Positions 1 through 8,131 of a stretch of 30,383 bases of DNA are shown piece by piece; position 1 is the stretch's first letter; each line of letters opens with the position of its first letter. The notes below the pieces were generated by a model. It had not been told where the DNA came from. It was given only the letters and a program-made list of their open reading frames with translations, and did no database searches. The translations under genes were made by a program, and so were the position numbers. Origin of the DNA: UBA4738 sp002413305. GTDB taxonomy: Bacteria > Actinomycetota > UBA4738. The stretch lies in NCBI GenBank assembly GCA_036847185.1, contig DAIUAM010000036.1, positions 1-30,383 on the forward strand. The letters are read 5' to 3'.

Positions 1-695
1 CGCTCGAGCATGTTCATGAAGTCCATGTTGCCGCCGAAGTTCAGCTGGTAGGTCCGGTCCAGCCGCACCCCGCGATCCTCGAACAGCTTGGCGAGCACGC
101 GGTGGATGATGGTCGAACCGACCTGGCTCTTGATGTCGTCGCCCACGATCGGCAGGCCGGCGTCGGCGAACCGGCGGGCCCATTCGCGGTCGGAGGAGAT
201 GAACACCGGCATGCAGTTTACGAACCCGCACCCCGCCTCGAGCGCGGCCTGCGCGTAGTGCCGCGCGGCCACTTCGGAGCCGACGGGGAGGTAACTGACC
301 AAGACGTCGACCCCGCGGTCGCGAAGGACGGCGGCCACGTCGACCGGGTCCTCGGAGGACTCGACGATCTCCTGCCGGTAGTACTGCCCCAGGCCGTCCA
401 GGGTCGGTCCCCGCTGGACCTCCACGCCCATTGGCGGGACGTCGGCGAACCGGATCGTGTTGTTCGGCTGGGTGAAGACGGCCTCGGAGATGTCCTTGCC
501 GACCTTCTTCGCGTCGACATCGAACGCGGCGACGGACTCGATGTCGCGCACGTGATAGGAGCCGAGCAGGACGTGCATCAGGCCGGGGACCTTCTCGGTG
601 GCCGGGGCGTCCCGGTAGAACTCCACGCCCTGGACGAGGGCCGCCGCGCAGTTCCCCACGCCCACGATCCCGACGCGGATCTTCTCGCTCCTCAT
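1..695 (-). CDS. ino1: myo-inositol-1-phosphate synthase, N-terminal part (runs off the left edge)
   Basis: Converts glucose 6-phosphate to 1L-myo-inositol 1-phosphate with NAD+, the first step towards phosphatidylinositol, PIMs and mycothiol in Actinobacteria. The frame is open from the window edge to an ATG at 695-693 and gives 231 residues. It starts MRSEKIRVGIVGVGNCAAAL, a Rossmann NAD-binding loop (GVGNCA), and later carries the family segments VSYLPVGSE, NCMPVFISS, GDDIKSQVGSTIIHR and LNFGGNMDF. The C-terminal catalytic part lies outside the window. The start is set by AAGGAG 10 nt upstream, inside the end of the PadR gene, whose stop lies 1 nt before this ATG. The two genes are therefore almost certainly one transcript. 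PadR next to ino1 is a pairing I recall from mycobacteria (Rv0047c/Rv0046c). Identification is firm. Confidence 0.95.
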   Translation of the reverse strand, partial: MRSEKIRVGIVGVGNCAAALVQGVEFYRDAPATEKVPGLMHVLLGSYHVRDIESVAAFDVDAKKVGKDISEAVFTQPNNTIRFADVPPMGVEVQRGPTLDGLGQYYRQEIVESSEDPVDVAAVLRDRGVDVLVSYLPVGSEVAARHYAQAALEAGCGFVNCMPVFISSDREWARRFADAGLPIVGDDIKSQVGSTIIHRVLAKLFEDRGVRLDRTYQLNFGGNMDFMNMLE

Positions 696-696
696 G

Positions 697-1293
697 TCAC
701 GCACGCTCCTTCTGGGGTAGGCGGGCGGTGGTGTGGCTCGGCCGAGCCGCCCGAGTCCTGCTCGGACGCGGCGCGGGCACCTGCCGCTGTTCCGCCGCGA
801 TCAGGTCGTCCAGCCACCGGATGTCGCTCTCGGTGGTGGAAAGCTGGTGGTTCATCAGGGACAGCGTGTAGCCATCGATTCGCTCTTTGGCGCTGGCGAG
901 CGAGTCCCGAAGGTTCGCCCACCGCCCCTCCAGGAAGGCGCGCCGGCGCTCGAGCAGGCGGATCCTCGTCTCGGGCTTCAGGTACTGGAAGAAGGCGAAC
1001 CGCACGGAGAAGCCGTTGTCCTCGGTGGCATCCTGCCCGACCCGTTCGAGGAGCTCGGCGAACATCTCCTCGCCCTTGACGGTGATGCGGTAGACGTTGC
1101 GGCGCCTCGCCACCTGTTCCCTGGGGAAGATCATCTCGACCGCCTCTTCGCGCTGGAGGCGCTTCAGGGCGGGGTAGAGGGAGCCGTACGACACCTGCCA
1201 GAAGCTTCCCAACGCCTCCGCGAGGCGCTTCCTGAGCTGGTAGCCGTGCATGGAGGACTCCTTCAGGAGCCCCAGGATGGCCAGTTCCAGCAT
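697..1293 (-). CDS. PadR-family transcriptional regulator
   Basis: A 198-residue winged-helix repressor. Residues 1-80 match the PadR DNA-binding domain: LELAILGLLKESSMHGYQL, then VSYGSLYPALKRLQREEAVE and a basic wing. Residues 85-175 form the helical C-terminal dimerisation domain (Vir_C-like: VKGEEMFAELLERVGQD, LLERRRAFLEGRW). The last 20 residues are low-complexity. AAGGGA lies 8 nt before the ATG at 1293-1291. It is the first gene of a two-gene unit with ino1 (1-nt gap), and two AT-rich palindromes lie directly upstream, so autoregulation and control of inositol synthesis is the natural inference. Whether it senses an inositol-pathway metabolite or a drug-like ligand cannot be read from the sequence. 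The neighbouring MFS transporter on the same strand could also be a target. Confidence 0.92.
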   Translation of the reverse strand: MLELAILGLLKESSMHGYQLRKRLAEALGSFWQVSYGSLYPALKRLQREEAVEMIFPREQVARRRNVYRITVKGEEMFAELLERVGQDATEDNGFSVRFAFFQYLKPETRIRLLERRRAFLEGRWANLRDSLASAKERIDGYTLSLMNHQLSTTESDIRWLDDLIAAEQRQVPAPRPSRTRAARPSHTTARLPQKERA

Positions 1294-1317
1294 GCGCTCT
1301 CGTTCCCTTCGTGTCCC

Positions 1318-1364
1318 TATCGTATCGACGCGATATATCAGACGAATATATCGACACGATATAT
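1318..1364 (-). promoter_or_regulatory. Tandem palindromic operator upstream of padR-ino1
   Basis: A perfect 8+3+8 palindrome, ATATATCG-ACA-CGATATAT, occupies 1346-1364. A second copy with the same right arm (TATCG-ACG-CGATATAT) occupies 1323-1338. The centres are 26 bp apart, about 2.5 helical turns. The AT-rich arms stand out sharply in this GC-rich DNA. Read on the minus strand, a TACGAT box (-10-like) lies at the padR-proximal edge of the second copy, so a bound repressor would cover the promoter. PadR proteins bind such AT-rich inverted repeats and the adjacent gene encodes one, so it is the likely ligand. Binding itself is inferred. Confidence 0.7.
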
Positions 1365-1431
1365 CGCGTGAGCATACGCGTCAACCATCGCACGGCTCAG
1401 GACGACACCGCGGGATGTGGTGGTCTGGATG

Positions 1432-2712
1432 TCAGGGGAGGGGGACGACCGTTTCGGACGGGCCCTGTTCGAGCACGGCGTCGAGGTCGCGCTGGGTCGA
1501 TGGTCCCGCCTCGGCCGGTCGCGCGGGTGGGGTACGTCCCGCCAGGACCAGCAACGCGCTGGTCATGCCGAACGCCGCGCACAGCCCCCACAGGGCGTCG
1601 GGGCTCCGCCCGAACAGGAACGTCCCCAGCACGGGCCCGGTCACCGACCCGGTGGCCCAGGCCAGCCCGTAGACGCCCTGGTAGCGGCCCCGCAGGTGCT
1701 CGGGCGCGATGTCGGCAACGTAGGCATAGCCGACCGGCGCGCCGATCATCTCCCCGAGCGACCAGATGGCCACGGTCCCGAGCAGGGCCGGGAGCGAATG
1801 GGCGAACGCCGTCAGTCCGAACCCCACCCCGAAAGCACGAACCCGAGCGCGATCATCGCCTTGGCCGGGCGGTGCATCGTCCACGCAGAGATCGGCAGCT
1901 CGAAGCACGCCACCAGGACGCTGTTCATGGAGAGCATCAGGCCGTAGTCGGAGATCGGCAGGTGGGCGATGCGGGTCACGTGGAGCGGGAGGGTCGCGTT
2001 CGTCTGCAGGAAGATGAACCCGATCATCGCCGAGCCCAGCAGGAACAGCAGGAACGCCCGGTCGGCGAGCATCGAACGGTATCCGCCGCCGAGCTTCCCC
2101 TCCTGCTCCCGGGTGACCTTCGTCGTCTCGGGTAGCAGCGAGAGCGCGATCACCCCGAACGCGACGGACGTCGCGGCATCGGAGATGAAGACCCACAGGA
2201 ACGAGTGGTTCGCCAGGAACCCGGCCAGAGCGCTGCCGGAGGCCAGGCCGATGCTGCCCGCGAATCGGGACGCCGCGTACGCCGTCACCCGCGCCCCCTC
2301 GGGCACCAGGTCGGCGATCAGCGCGCGACCCGCCGGGCGGAACGTCTCTCCGGTGATCCCGGCGCCGAAGGCGAGCGCCACGATGGCCGGATACGCGTGC
2401 ACCGCGTACAGGGCGAGGACGGAACCGGCGCTGCCGAACATCGAGATGGCGATGGTCGTCCGGCGTCCGAGCCGGTCGGCCAGGTGGCCGCCGATCGCAC
2501 CGGCGCACAGCTCCCGCGCCGTAGGCGGCCAGTGCCGTGCCCGCCGACACCACGCCGAGCCCGCGCCGGGTCAGGTACAGGACCAGGAAGACGATGGCGA
2601 AGGACGCGAACCAGTTGACGAAGGTCCCGGCGATGAGGAACCAGGCCGCCGGGGGAAGCTCCCGGAGGTTCTGGCGCATGCTTCGACGCTCGTGGTCGTT
2701 CTGCCCGCTCAT
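1432..2712 (-). CDS. MFS transporter, interrupted by two compensating frameshifts
   Basis: A 12-helix major facilitator, probably an exporter. The N-terminal part (RELPPAAWFLIAGTFVNWFA, then LTRRGLGVVSAGTALAAYGA) reads in one frame to about 2515. The middle reads in another frame from about 2510 to 1830: GHLADRLGRR (MFS motif A), then FGAGITGETFRPAGRALIAD. The C-terminal part (VGFGLTAFAHSLPALLGT, VADIAPEHLRGRYQGVYGLA) returns to the first frame. One extra base near GGG 2513-2515 and one missing base in the G-run at 1827-1830 restore a full-length protein. The apparent 426-residue uninterrupted frame is misleading because its middle third is arginine-rich out-of-frame sequence. Assembly or read error is more likely than true decay, because both flanks keep clean family motifs. 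GAGGA lies 5 nt before the ATG. Substrate unknown. Confidence 0.8.
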   Translation of the reverse strand: MSGQNDHERRSMRQNLRELPPAAWFLIAGTFVNWFASFAIVFLVLYLTRRGLGVVSAGTALAAYGAGAVRRCDRRPPGRPARTPDDHRHLDVRQRRFRPRPVRGARVSGHRGARLRRRDHRRDVPPGGSRADRRPGARGGAGDGVRGVPIRGQHRPGLRQRSGRVPGEPLVPVGLHLRCRDVRRVRGDRALAATRDDEGHPGAGGEARRRIPFDARRPGVPAVPAGLGDDRVHLPADERDPPAPRDPHRPPADLRLRPDALHEQRPGGVLRAADLCVDDAPPGQGDDRARVRAFGVGFGLTAFAHSLPALLGTVAIWSLGEMIGAPVGYAYVADIAPEHLRGRYQGVYGLAWATGSVTGPVLGTFLFGRSPDALWGLCAAFGMTSALLVLAGRTPPARPAEAGPSTQRDLDAVLEQGPSETVVPLP

Positions 2713-2904
2713 GTCGGTCCTCGCCCAGCCCTGCGCGCGCAGGTTTGCCTCCCCGGAGGCTACAACCCGGGGAGGGGGACGCGAAAGGGTGGAAGACCGA
2801 ACCTCGTGTGGCCTCCCCGGCCGTTCGAACTGGGCAACGTAGACTAGCCCGAGCCGTCAGACCGAACGGTTGCCGACCGTCTGCGAGCGGGAACGAAGAA
2901 CGCG
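2713..2904. promoter_or_regulatory. Divergent promoter region with three CCTCCCCGG elements
   Basis: This 192-bp gap separates the divergent MFS and phosphodiesterase genes. CCTCCCCGG occurs at 2748-2756, inverted as CCGGGGAGG at 2767-2775 (a perfect 9-bp inverted repeat with a 10-nt gap), and again at 2812-2820. A 14-bp palindrome, CCTGCGCGCGCAGG, lies at 2730-2743. TAGACT at 2840-2845 could be the -10 of the plus-strand gene, giving a leader of about 50 nt. No convincing -35 was seen. The repeated element may be an operator; which protein binds it is unknown. Confidence 0.4.
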
Positions 2905-4485
2905 ATGCCACGAGTGCTCCTCATCGGATGGGACGGTGCCGACTGGCGCATCCTCGACCCCATGCTCGAGGCCGGCGTCCTGCCGAACCTCGAAGCCCTG
3001 ATCGCCCGAGGCGGCCGCGCGGTCCTCAAGTCGACGCTTCCAACGCATTCGTGGTCGGCGTGGCCTTCGTTCCTGACCGGCGTGGACCCGGCCGACCATG
3101 GCGTGTACGACATCCTCGAGGCGCGCGGAGGGTCGAGGCGCCAGTACCCGGTGTCGTTCCGCTCGATCAAGGAGCGGACGTTCCTGGCTGACCTCGCGTC
3201 GGCCGGGGTGGAGACGATCATGACGAACGTCCCGCTGACCTTCCCGGCCCCGCGGATCACGGGGAAGCTCATCGCCGGTGGAGTCCTGCCGAAGGGTCGC
3301 TCGTTCACCCATCCCGAAGGGCTGGCCGACGAGCTGAAGGCTGCAGGCGCGCCGTGGCCGATCAATGGCATCTCGTGGGTCACCTTTCGGAACCGCCCGG
3401 ACGCACTGTTGGAGGAGGCCGCGCGATTCGTTCGCGCCCGCCGGCGGTCGATGGAGCATCTCCTCGACACCACCGACTGGCGTGTGGCCTGCCTGGCCTT
3501 CATGGCCACCGACCGGATCCAGCACTGCCTTTCGAAGTACATCTCTCCCGACCACCCGGAATACGGCATACTGTCGAAGACCGCCCTCGGCAGGAAAGTA
3601 CGGGAGCTTTACCATCTGCTGGACGACGCGCTCGGGGCGCTGGTCTCGCGCGCGTCGGCCGATGACCTGGTCCTGTTCATGAGCGACCACGGCATGCAGT
3701 CGTGCACCGGCGCGGTGAACATGGACCGGTTGCTGGAGAAGCTCGGCTACCTGGAGTTCTCGGCCTCGAACGCGGTGTTCGGCCCGATGCAGTGGGGGCC
3801 GGTTCGAACCCTCGCCCGGAAGGCGTACGACGTGCTCGGCCTCCACGGCAAGGTGGCACTCCCGCAGGCCGTGAACTGGTCGAAGACCCGGGCCTACACC
3901 AGCGTGCGTTCGACGGGGGAGGGTATCTCGGTGAACCTCGCCGGGCGTGAGCTCGACGGGATCGTGCCGCCCCAGGAGTTCGAGCGTCTCCGCGATGAGC
4001 TCGCCGGCAGGGTCGGCGCGTTCGCCGACCCGCGGACCGGTCGCCGGCCGGTCGGGCGGGTGTGGCGACGCGAGGAGGTGTTCAAGGGGAGGTTCGCCGA
4101 GGAGGCTCCCGACCTGCTGCTCGAACCCGCCCCGCTGTACAGCCTCACCCACTCCCGGTCCGCGGTGGAGGCAGCCGACTGGCTGTCGGGTGACCACCGG
4201 ATCGACGGGGTGCTGGCCGCGGCCGGCCCGGCGGTTCGAGGCGAGGCGTTCCCCGAGGTCGCCCGGTTGATCGACCTTGCGCCGACCGTCCTGGCCGCAG
4301 CGGGGGCGTCGGCCTCGGTCCGGCATGGCGGCTCGGTGCTGCAGCCGCTGGTCGGCGAGCGGGCCGCGGCTTCGGCGGCGGACCTGGCCCCGGACGAGAT
4401 AGCTGCCGGCGTCGACCTCGGGCTGAACGAATCGGAGGCCGAGGAGGTCGAGGAACACCTCCGGGGGCTCGGGTACCTCGAGTGA
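2905..4485 (+). CDS. Alkaline phosphatase superfamily phosphodiesterase/pyrophosphatase
   Basis: A 526-residue hydrolase of the type I phosphodiesterase/nucleotide pyrophosphatase group, with a two-metal active site. The N-terminus, LLIGWDGADWRILDPMLEAG, carries the first metal Asp (D10). The nucleophile loop is STLPTHSWSAWPSFLTG (S49, or T47, is the candidate nucleophile), followed by the usual DPADHGVYD. A second metal pair lies in FMSDHGMQS, and a late metal His in LSGDHRIDG. No signal peptide or membrane segment is visible, so it is probably cytoplasmic or membrane-peripheral. The last four bases overlap the flippase start (GTGA), so the two are translationally coupled. This suggests a substrate in glycan or lipid-linked precursor metabolism, but the sequence does not name it. 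A weak GAACGAAG lies upstream of the ATG. Confidence 0.88.
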   Translation: MPRVLLIGWDGADWRILDPMLEAGVLPNLEALIARGGRAVLKSTLPTHSWSAWPSFLTGVDPADHGVYDILEARGGSRRQYPVSFRSIKERTFLADLASAGVETIMTNVPLTFPAPRITGKLIAGGVLPKGRSFTHPEGLADELKAAGAPWPINGISWVTFRNRPDALLEEAARFVRARRRSMEHLLDTTDWRVACLAFMATDRIQHCLSKYISPDHPEYGILSKTALGRKVRELYHLLDDALGALVSRASADDLVLFMSDHGMQSCTGAVNMDRLLEKLGYLEFSASNAVFGPMQWGPVRTLARKAYDVLGLHGKVALPQAVNWSKTRAYTSVRSTGEGISVNLAGRELDGIVPPQEFERLRDELAGRVGAFADPRTGRRPVGRVWRREEVFKGRFAEEAPDLLLEPAPLYSLTHSRSAVEAADWLSGDHRIDGVLAAAGPAVRGEAFPEVARLIDLAPTVLAAAGASASVRHGGSVLQPLVGERAAASAADLAPDEIAAGVDLGLNESEAEEVEEHLRGLGYLE

Positions 4486-6065
4486 GCCGAGATCCGGCGG
4501 GCCAGGGACACCGATCGAACCGCATCCGTGCCGCCATCGCCTCGGCCCTGCCGAGCGAGCGGTTCGGCGACCAGCTGGCCATCCTGTCGGGAACAGGACA
4601 GAACGTCCTCGGGCTGGCGGTGTTCGTCCTGGCCACGCTGGGGACGAACATCCTGATCTCTCGGGCGTTCGGGAAGGCGCATGGCGCGGAGGCGCTCGGG
4701 CTCATCACGCTGGCCACGCAACTGGCGTTCATCGGCGGCGCCGCCACACGGTTCGGGATGGACATGGCGGCGGTCCGGCGGGTGGCGGTCGACGTCGGGA
4801 AGGGCGAACCGGGCCGGGCGCGTGCGGTGATGAACCGCGCGGCGGCGATCGCTGCGGTGGCCAGCGCGGTCCTTGCCCTGGTCGTCCTGTTCGCCGCCGG
4901 CCCACTGTCGCACGCGTTCGGTGAGAGCGGCTCGAAGACCGCGCTGGAGTTCGCCGCCCTCGCCCTGCCGTTCGTGGCGTTGTCGCAGGTGTACCTGGGC
5001 GGAACCCGCGGGCTGAAGATCATGCGCCACACCCTTCTCATCTACTGGGCCGGGCAGCCGCTGGCGTGGATCCTCTTGATGGCGGTGGGTTGGGTCGCGT
5101 CGAAAACGGTCGGAATGAGCGTGCTCGCCTACGCCGTTTCGTGGATCCTGGCCACGCTCGCAGCGTTCGTACTGTGGCGGAAGGAGACAGCGAAGTTCTC
5201 CCCGGCGCTTCCGGCGGAGCCCGGCGAGGTTCGGGAACTGATCCGGTACGGAGCCCCACGGGCACCCGCCTCGCTGCTGGCACAGCTGCTGTTCTGGACG
5301 GACTACTTCGTCCTGGCGCGGTACGTGCCGTCGGGCGAGCTCGGCGTGTATGCAGCGGCGATCCGGCTGGGGCAGGCGCTGGTGCTCTTCCTGGTGGCCG
5401 TCAACTACATGTTCAGCCCGTTCGTGGCGGACCTCCACGCGCGGGGTGAGCGCGACAAGCTGAACGGCTTGTACCAAGCGCTGACGCGGTGGATGGTGGC
5501 GGGGACGATCCCGTTGGTCCTGCTGCTGGCAGTGGCGCCGGGTCCGGCCCTCCAGTTGTTCGGGGCGCACTTTGAAACCGGCAGCACTCCCCTGCGTATC
5601 CTCCTGATCGGCCAGCTGGTGAACGTGGCGACCGGCAGCGTCGGGTTCATCCTGGTGATGGTCGGTCGGACGGTGTGGGATCTGGCCGTGTACTCGGTCT
5701 CGTTCGCGCTGGACCTGGGGGCGGCCTTCCTGCTGGCGCCGCACCTGGGGGCCCGCGGGGCGGCGGTCGCGCAGATGATCGCGCTGGTGGTGTCGAACGG
5801 GCTCGGGTTGTACCTGGTGTGGCGGTTCGTCCGGATCCAGCCGTTCAACCGGCACTACGCGCGGCTCGCCGTACCGGCGGCAGGGTCCGCCCTGGTGATG
5901 ATCCTGGTGCATCTGGGGCTCCGGCATGGCGGATGGGCGCCGGACCTGGTGGCGACCGGGGTGGGCGGGGGTCTGGCCTACACCGCGCTGCTGCTCTCGA
6001 TCGGGTTGGCTCCCGCCGAACGCCGGGCGTTGGCCCGGATCACCGGGAGAACGCCGGCGGCCTGA
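4482..6065 (+). CDS. MOP-superfamily polysaccharide flippase (Wzx/oligosaccharide transporter type)
   Basis: A 527-residue integral membrane protein with about 14 hydrophobic segments after a 30-residue basic N-terminus. Family marks are an early ILSGTGQNVLGLAVFVLATL helix, ILISRAFGKAHGAEALGLIT, a conserved RFGMDMAAVRRVA loop and a mid-protein LIRYGAPRAPASLLAQLLFW typical of the second half-repeat. The family flips lipid-linked oligosaccharides across the cytoplasmic membrane. The GTG start at 4482 overlaps the previous stop by four bases (GTGA), fixing the start and implying coupled translation with the phosphohydrolase. No glycosyltransferases are nearby, so the glycan is unknown. It ends 9 nt before a convergent gene and no terminator hairpin was seen. 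Confidence 0.88.
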   Translation: MSRDPAGQGHRSNRIRAAIASALPSERFGDQLAILSGTGQNVLGLAVFVLATLGTNILISRAFGKAHGAEALGLITLATQLAFIGGAATRFGMDMAAVRRVAVDVGKGEPGRARAVMNRAAAIAAVASAVLALVVLFAAGPLSHAFGESGSKTALEFAALALPFVALSQVYLGGTRGLKIMRHTLLIYWAGQPLAWILLMAVGWVASKTVGMSVLAYAVSWILATLAAFVLWRKETAKFSPALPAEPGEVRELIRYGAPRAPASLLAQLLFWTDYFVLARYVPSGELGVYAAAIRLGQALVLFLVAVNYMFSPFVADLHARGERDKLNGLYQALTRWMVAGTIPLVLLLAVAPGPALQLFGAHFETGSTPLRILLIGQLVNVATGSVGFILVMVGRTVWDLAVYSVSFALDLGAAFLLAPHLGARGAAVAQMIALVVSNGLGLYLVWRFVRIQPFNRHYARLAVPAAGSALVMILVHLGLRHGGWAPDLVATGVGGGLAYTALLLSIGLAPAERRALARITGRTPAA

Positions 6066-6074
6066 CCGTGCGGC

Positions 6075-7131
6075 TCAGAATCCGCTGGTCGCCACGAACG
6101 AATACGTGGCCCGGGTGCTGACACAGCCGAAGGACGCCGGGCTGGTAGCTGCGAACGTCCCGACCAGCTTCGTCGCGGTCCACACCCCGCCCACCGCACT
6201 CGCCTTCGTCACCTTGAACGTGATGGCCAGCGTCGTGTTGCTGACGTGGACGTGGCCGCAGACGCCGTTGAAGTCCCCCGTGTCACCGCCCGCATAGGTC
6301 CCGTTCTTCTCCTTCAGGGTCCCTTTCAGGGTCTTCGAGAAGAGGTCGGTCCACGCCACGTCGCACGCGCCCGTGGCGCACTTCGGTACGAAGTGCCACC
6401 CGAGCGTGAAGGTCTTCGGCAGCGAACCGATGAACCCGCTCTGGGTGAGCGTCTTCGCGTTCACGTTGTAATCGCCGTCCACGCGGCTTTCGGCCACCCG
6501 GATGCTCGGCACGGCAACCGTGACGGGCACCTGGGTCGAGAACGTACCGGCTTGCCCGGCGACCAGGTCGTAGGTGTACATCTTGCCGGGCGACACAGTG
6601 ACGTCGGTATAGGTGGTCGTCGGGACGAAGACCGTGGTGACCAGCGAGCCGTTCCGGAAGATGTTGTACACGTCGATCTTGGGATCGGCAGGGGCCGTCC
6701 AGGAGAGCGTGACGGACACGCCCTTCGCCGTCGCGGTGAGGTCACCGGGCGGTGGGACTGTCGGCGATACGGCCGGGCTCGGCGACGCGTTCGGCGTGTT
6801 GACCGCGTTCTTCGAGCTCGCACCCGACAGGGCGATGCCGGTCACAACGCCCCCGGCCAGGAGCACGGCGCCGATCAGGGCGATGACCAGCGTGCGGCGG
6901 TTGCCCCTGGGCGGGGTGGGTGGTGGCGCGGGGAAGGAGGGATCGGTGGCGAAGGTGGGCGCGGTGATCAGGACCGCCTGGGCCGCGGGCTCGGTGGGTG
7001 CTGTGGGCGGCGGGGGCTCACCGTCCGCCGGCGGCTCGCCGGGTGGCGCCGGGATGGGGGGTCCAGCCCGTGAGCGGATCCGGATCCCGCTGCACCGGTT
7101 CGTCCGGCGGCTGCTGTCCTTCCCTCTCCAC
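6075..7131 (-). CDS. Membrane-anchored FN3-domain protein of unknown function, one frameshift near the N-terminus
   Basis: Three parts are visible: a proline-rich cytoplasmic N-terminus, one membrane helix (RRTLVIALIGAVLLAGGVVT), then an extracytoplasmic region. The last has a Pro/Ser linker, a fibronectin-III-like domain (TATAKGVSVTLSWTAPADPK through VYNIFRNGSLV and YTYDLVAGQAG) and a C-terminal beta-rich domain of about 140 residues with four Cys that I do not recognise. The main frame has no ATG/GTG/TTG near its N-terminus. A good start, GTG at 7131-7129 with AGGGGG 5 nt upstream, begins MEREGQQPPDEP in another frame and joins the main frame if one base is removed from the six-G run at 7056-7061, giving DPLTGWTPIPAPPGEPP. 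So a one-base insertion there is likely, from error or slippage. Probably a surface protein. Confidence 0.7.
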
Positions 7132-7204
7132 CTTCGCCCCCTTCGTCCTGCCGGTCTTGTAGCACAGCAGGCCTGTTCGGACCAGGGAAAAGCGGAAGAT
7201 CGAC

Positions 7205-7951
7205 TCACAGGCCGTTCGCGGAGAAGTGCTGGTAATCCTTGAGCGAGCCCCAGGCACCGCCCCATCCCCAGCCGACCGCCGCGAACGCGCTGGTCGCCGC
7301 GTCGCCCCGGTGGATCAGCCCGGGGATGTGGAGGCTCCGGTCCGTGTATCGCGTGGCGGTGACCGGGAGGACCGTGTCGCCGCGCACGTAGGGGTTCTCC
7401 AGCGGGTCGAGGTCCAATGCCCGTCCGAGGGCGTGCTGCGACCACGAGCCCGGGTTTCCTTCGACCGGCCGGCAGTTGAACGCGGACGTGTTGTCCGCCT
7501 CCATGGAACGTTCGTCATCCCCGCCGAACGACTCGACCGTCTGCATGCGCCGGATGGGGAACCGCGCGTCGAACAGGCGATGGAAGGCCGAAACGACCGG
7601 CTGGGCCACGTCCCGGTTGACGATCAGGCGGCCCGTGTGTGGTTCCCCGTCGAAGCCCCAGAAGGAGAGCGTGACCAGGCGAAGATCATCGATGGGGACT
7701 GGGCAGCCGGGGCGCCATGTGGATGGCACCATGCGGGCCCGAGTGGGCGGATCGATGATCTCGACGGTTGCGTGGAAGACGGAGGCAGGGCTCGGTGACG
7801 GGCCCGTCTGGGTAGGGCTCGAGGCGGCGATGGGGCTCGGGCTGAGGCTTGAGCTCGAACGGCCGGGGGCCGGCTGGGTGCGCGCGGCGGGCGAGGTGCA
7901 CGCGGTGAAGGCGAGGCCCACAGCCAGAGCAGCGATGGCGACCCGCTTCAC
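7205..7951 (-). CDS. Exported M15-type peptidase (VanY/D-Ala-D-Ala carboxypeptidase-like), probable lipoprotein
   Basis: A 248-residue protein with a lipoprotein-type signal, MKRVAIAALAVGLAFTACTS (Cys near residue 18 as lipidation site), then a Ser/Pro-rich linker to about residue 65. The C-terminal domain has peptidase M15_4 hallmarks: SQHALGRALDLDP (zinc His and Asp) and GWGWGGAWGSLKDYQHFS (catalytic Asp and second His). The family cleaves peptidoglycan stem peptides outside the membrane. The start is GTG 7951-7949 because GGAAGGAG lies 6 nt upstream; the frame is open 39 codons further, but that part has no family similarity. The FN3 gene follows after 73 nt on the same strand. Confidence 0.85.
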   Translation of the reverse strand: MKRVAIAALAVGLAFTACTSPAARTQPAPGRSSSSLSPSPIAASSPTQTGPSPSPASVFHATVEIIDPPTRARMVPSTWRPGCPVPIDDLRLVTLSFWGFDGEPHTGRLIVNRDVAQPVVSAFHRLFDARFPIRRMQTVESFGGDDERSMEADNTSAFNCRPVEGNPGSWSQHALGRALDLDPLENPYVRGDTVLPVTATRYTDRSLHIPGLIHRGDAATSAFAAVGWGWGGAWGSLKDYQHFSANGL

Positions 7952-7986
7952 AGTCGGCTCCTTCCGGTGGAGAGGTGTCGCGCCGT

Positions 7987-8005
7987 ACCGTATGGCGCCA
8001 ACGGT
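7987..8005. promoter_or_regulatory. Imperfect palindrome upstream of the M15 peptidase gene
   Basis: ACCGT-A-TGGCGCCA-ACGGT: ACCGT/ACGGT arms flank an 8-bp palindrome with one unpaired base, 36-54 nt upstream of the GTG at 7951. On the minus strand TACGGT (a -10-like box) falls inside it. It could be an operator over the promoter. The rest of the 7952-8131 gap shows nothing I can name. Confidence 0.3.
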
Positions 8006-8131
8006 GACGGGGCCATGCTCGGACCGACGCGTCACTTCCCCCGCCCACCACGGTAACGACTCGGTCACTCCTGCGAAGGGGCCGGTGTGCCCGGTTCGAA
8101 GCGGACGATCAGCGCTGGCCCACGCCGGCCG

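Noticed and set aside
1432..2712. A single continuous 426-residue MFS protein
   Set aside because: Only the two ends of this frame are MFS-like; the middle is out-of-frame sequence, while real MFS helices and motif A lie in another frame.
3894..5927. Long minus-strand reading frame (677 codons) opposite the hydrolase and flippase genes
   Set aside because: Rich in Arg, Pro, His and Gln with no domain; it is the antisense shadow of two clear genes, as are the similar frames at 15848-17524 and 25993-27627.
6066..6074. Terminators between the convergent gene pairs ending at 6065/6075, 12050/12066 and 29238/29240
   Set aside because: The gaps are 1-15 nt and show no stem-loop or T-run.
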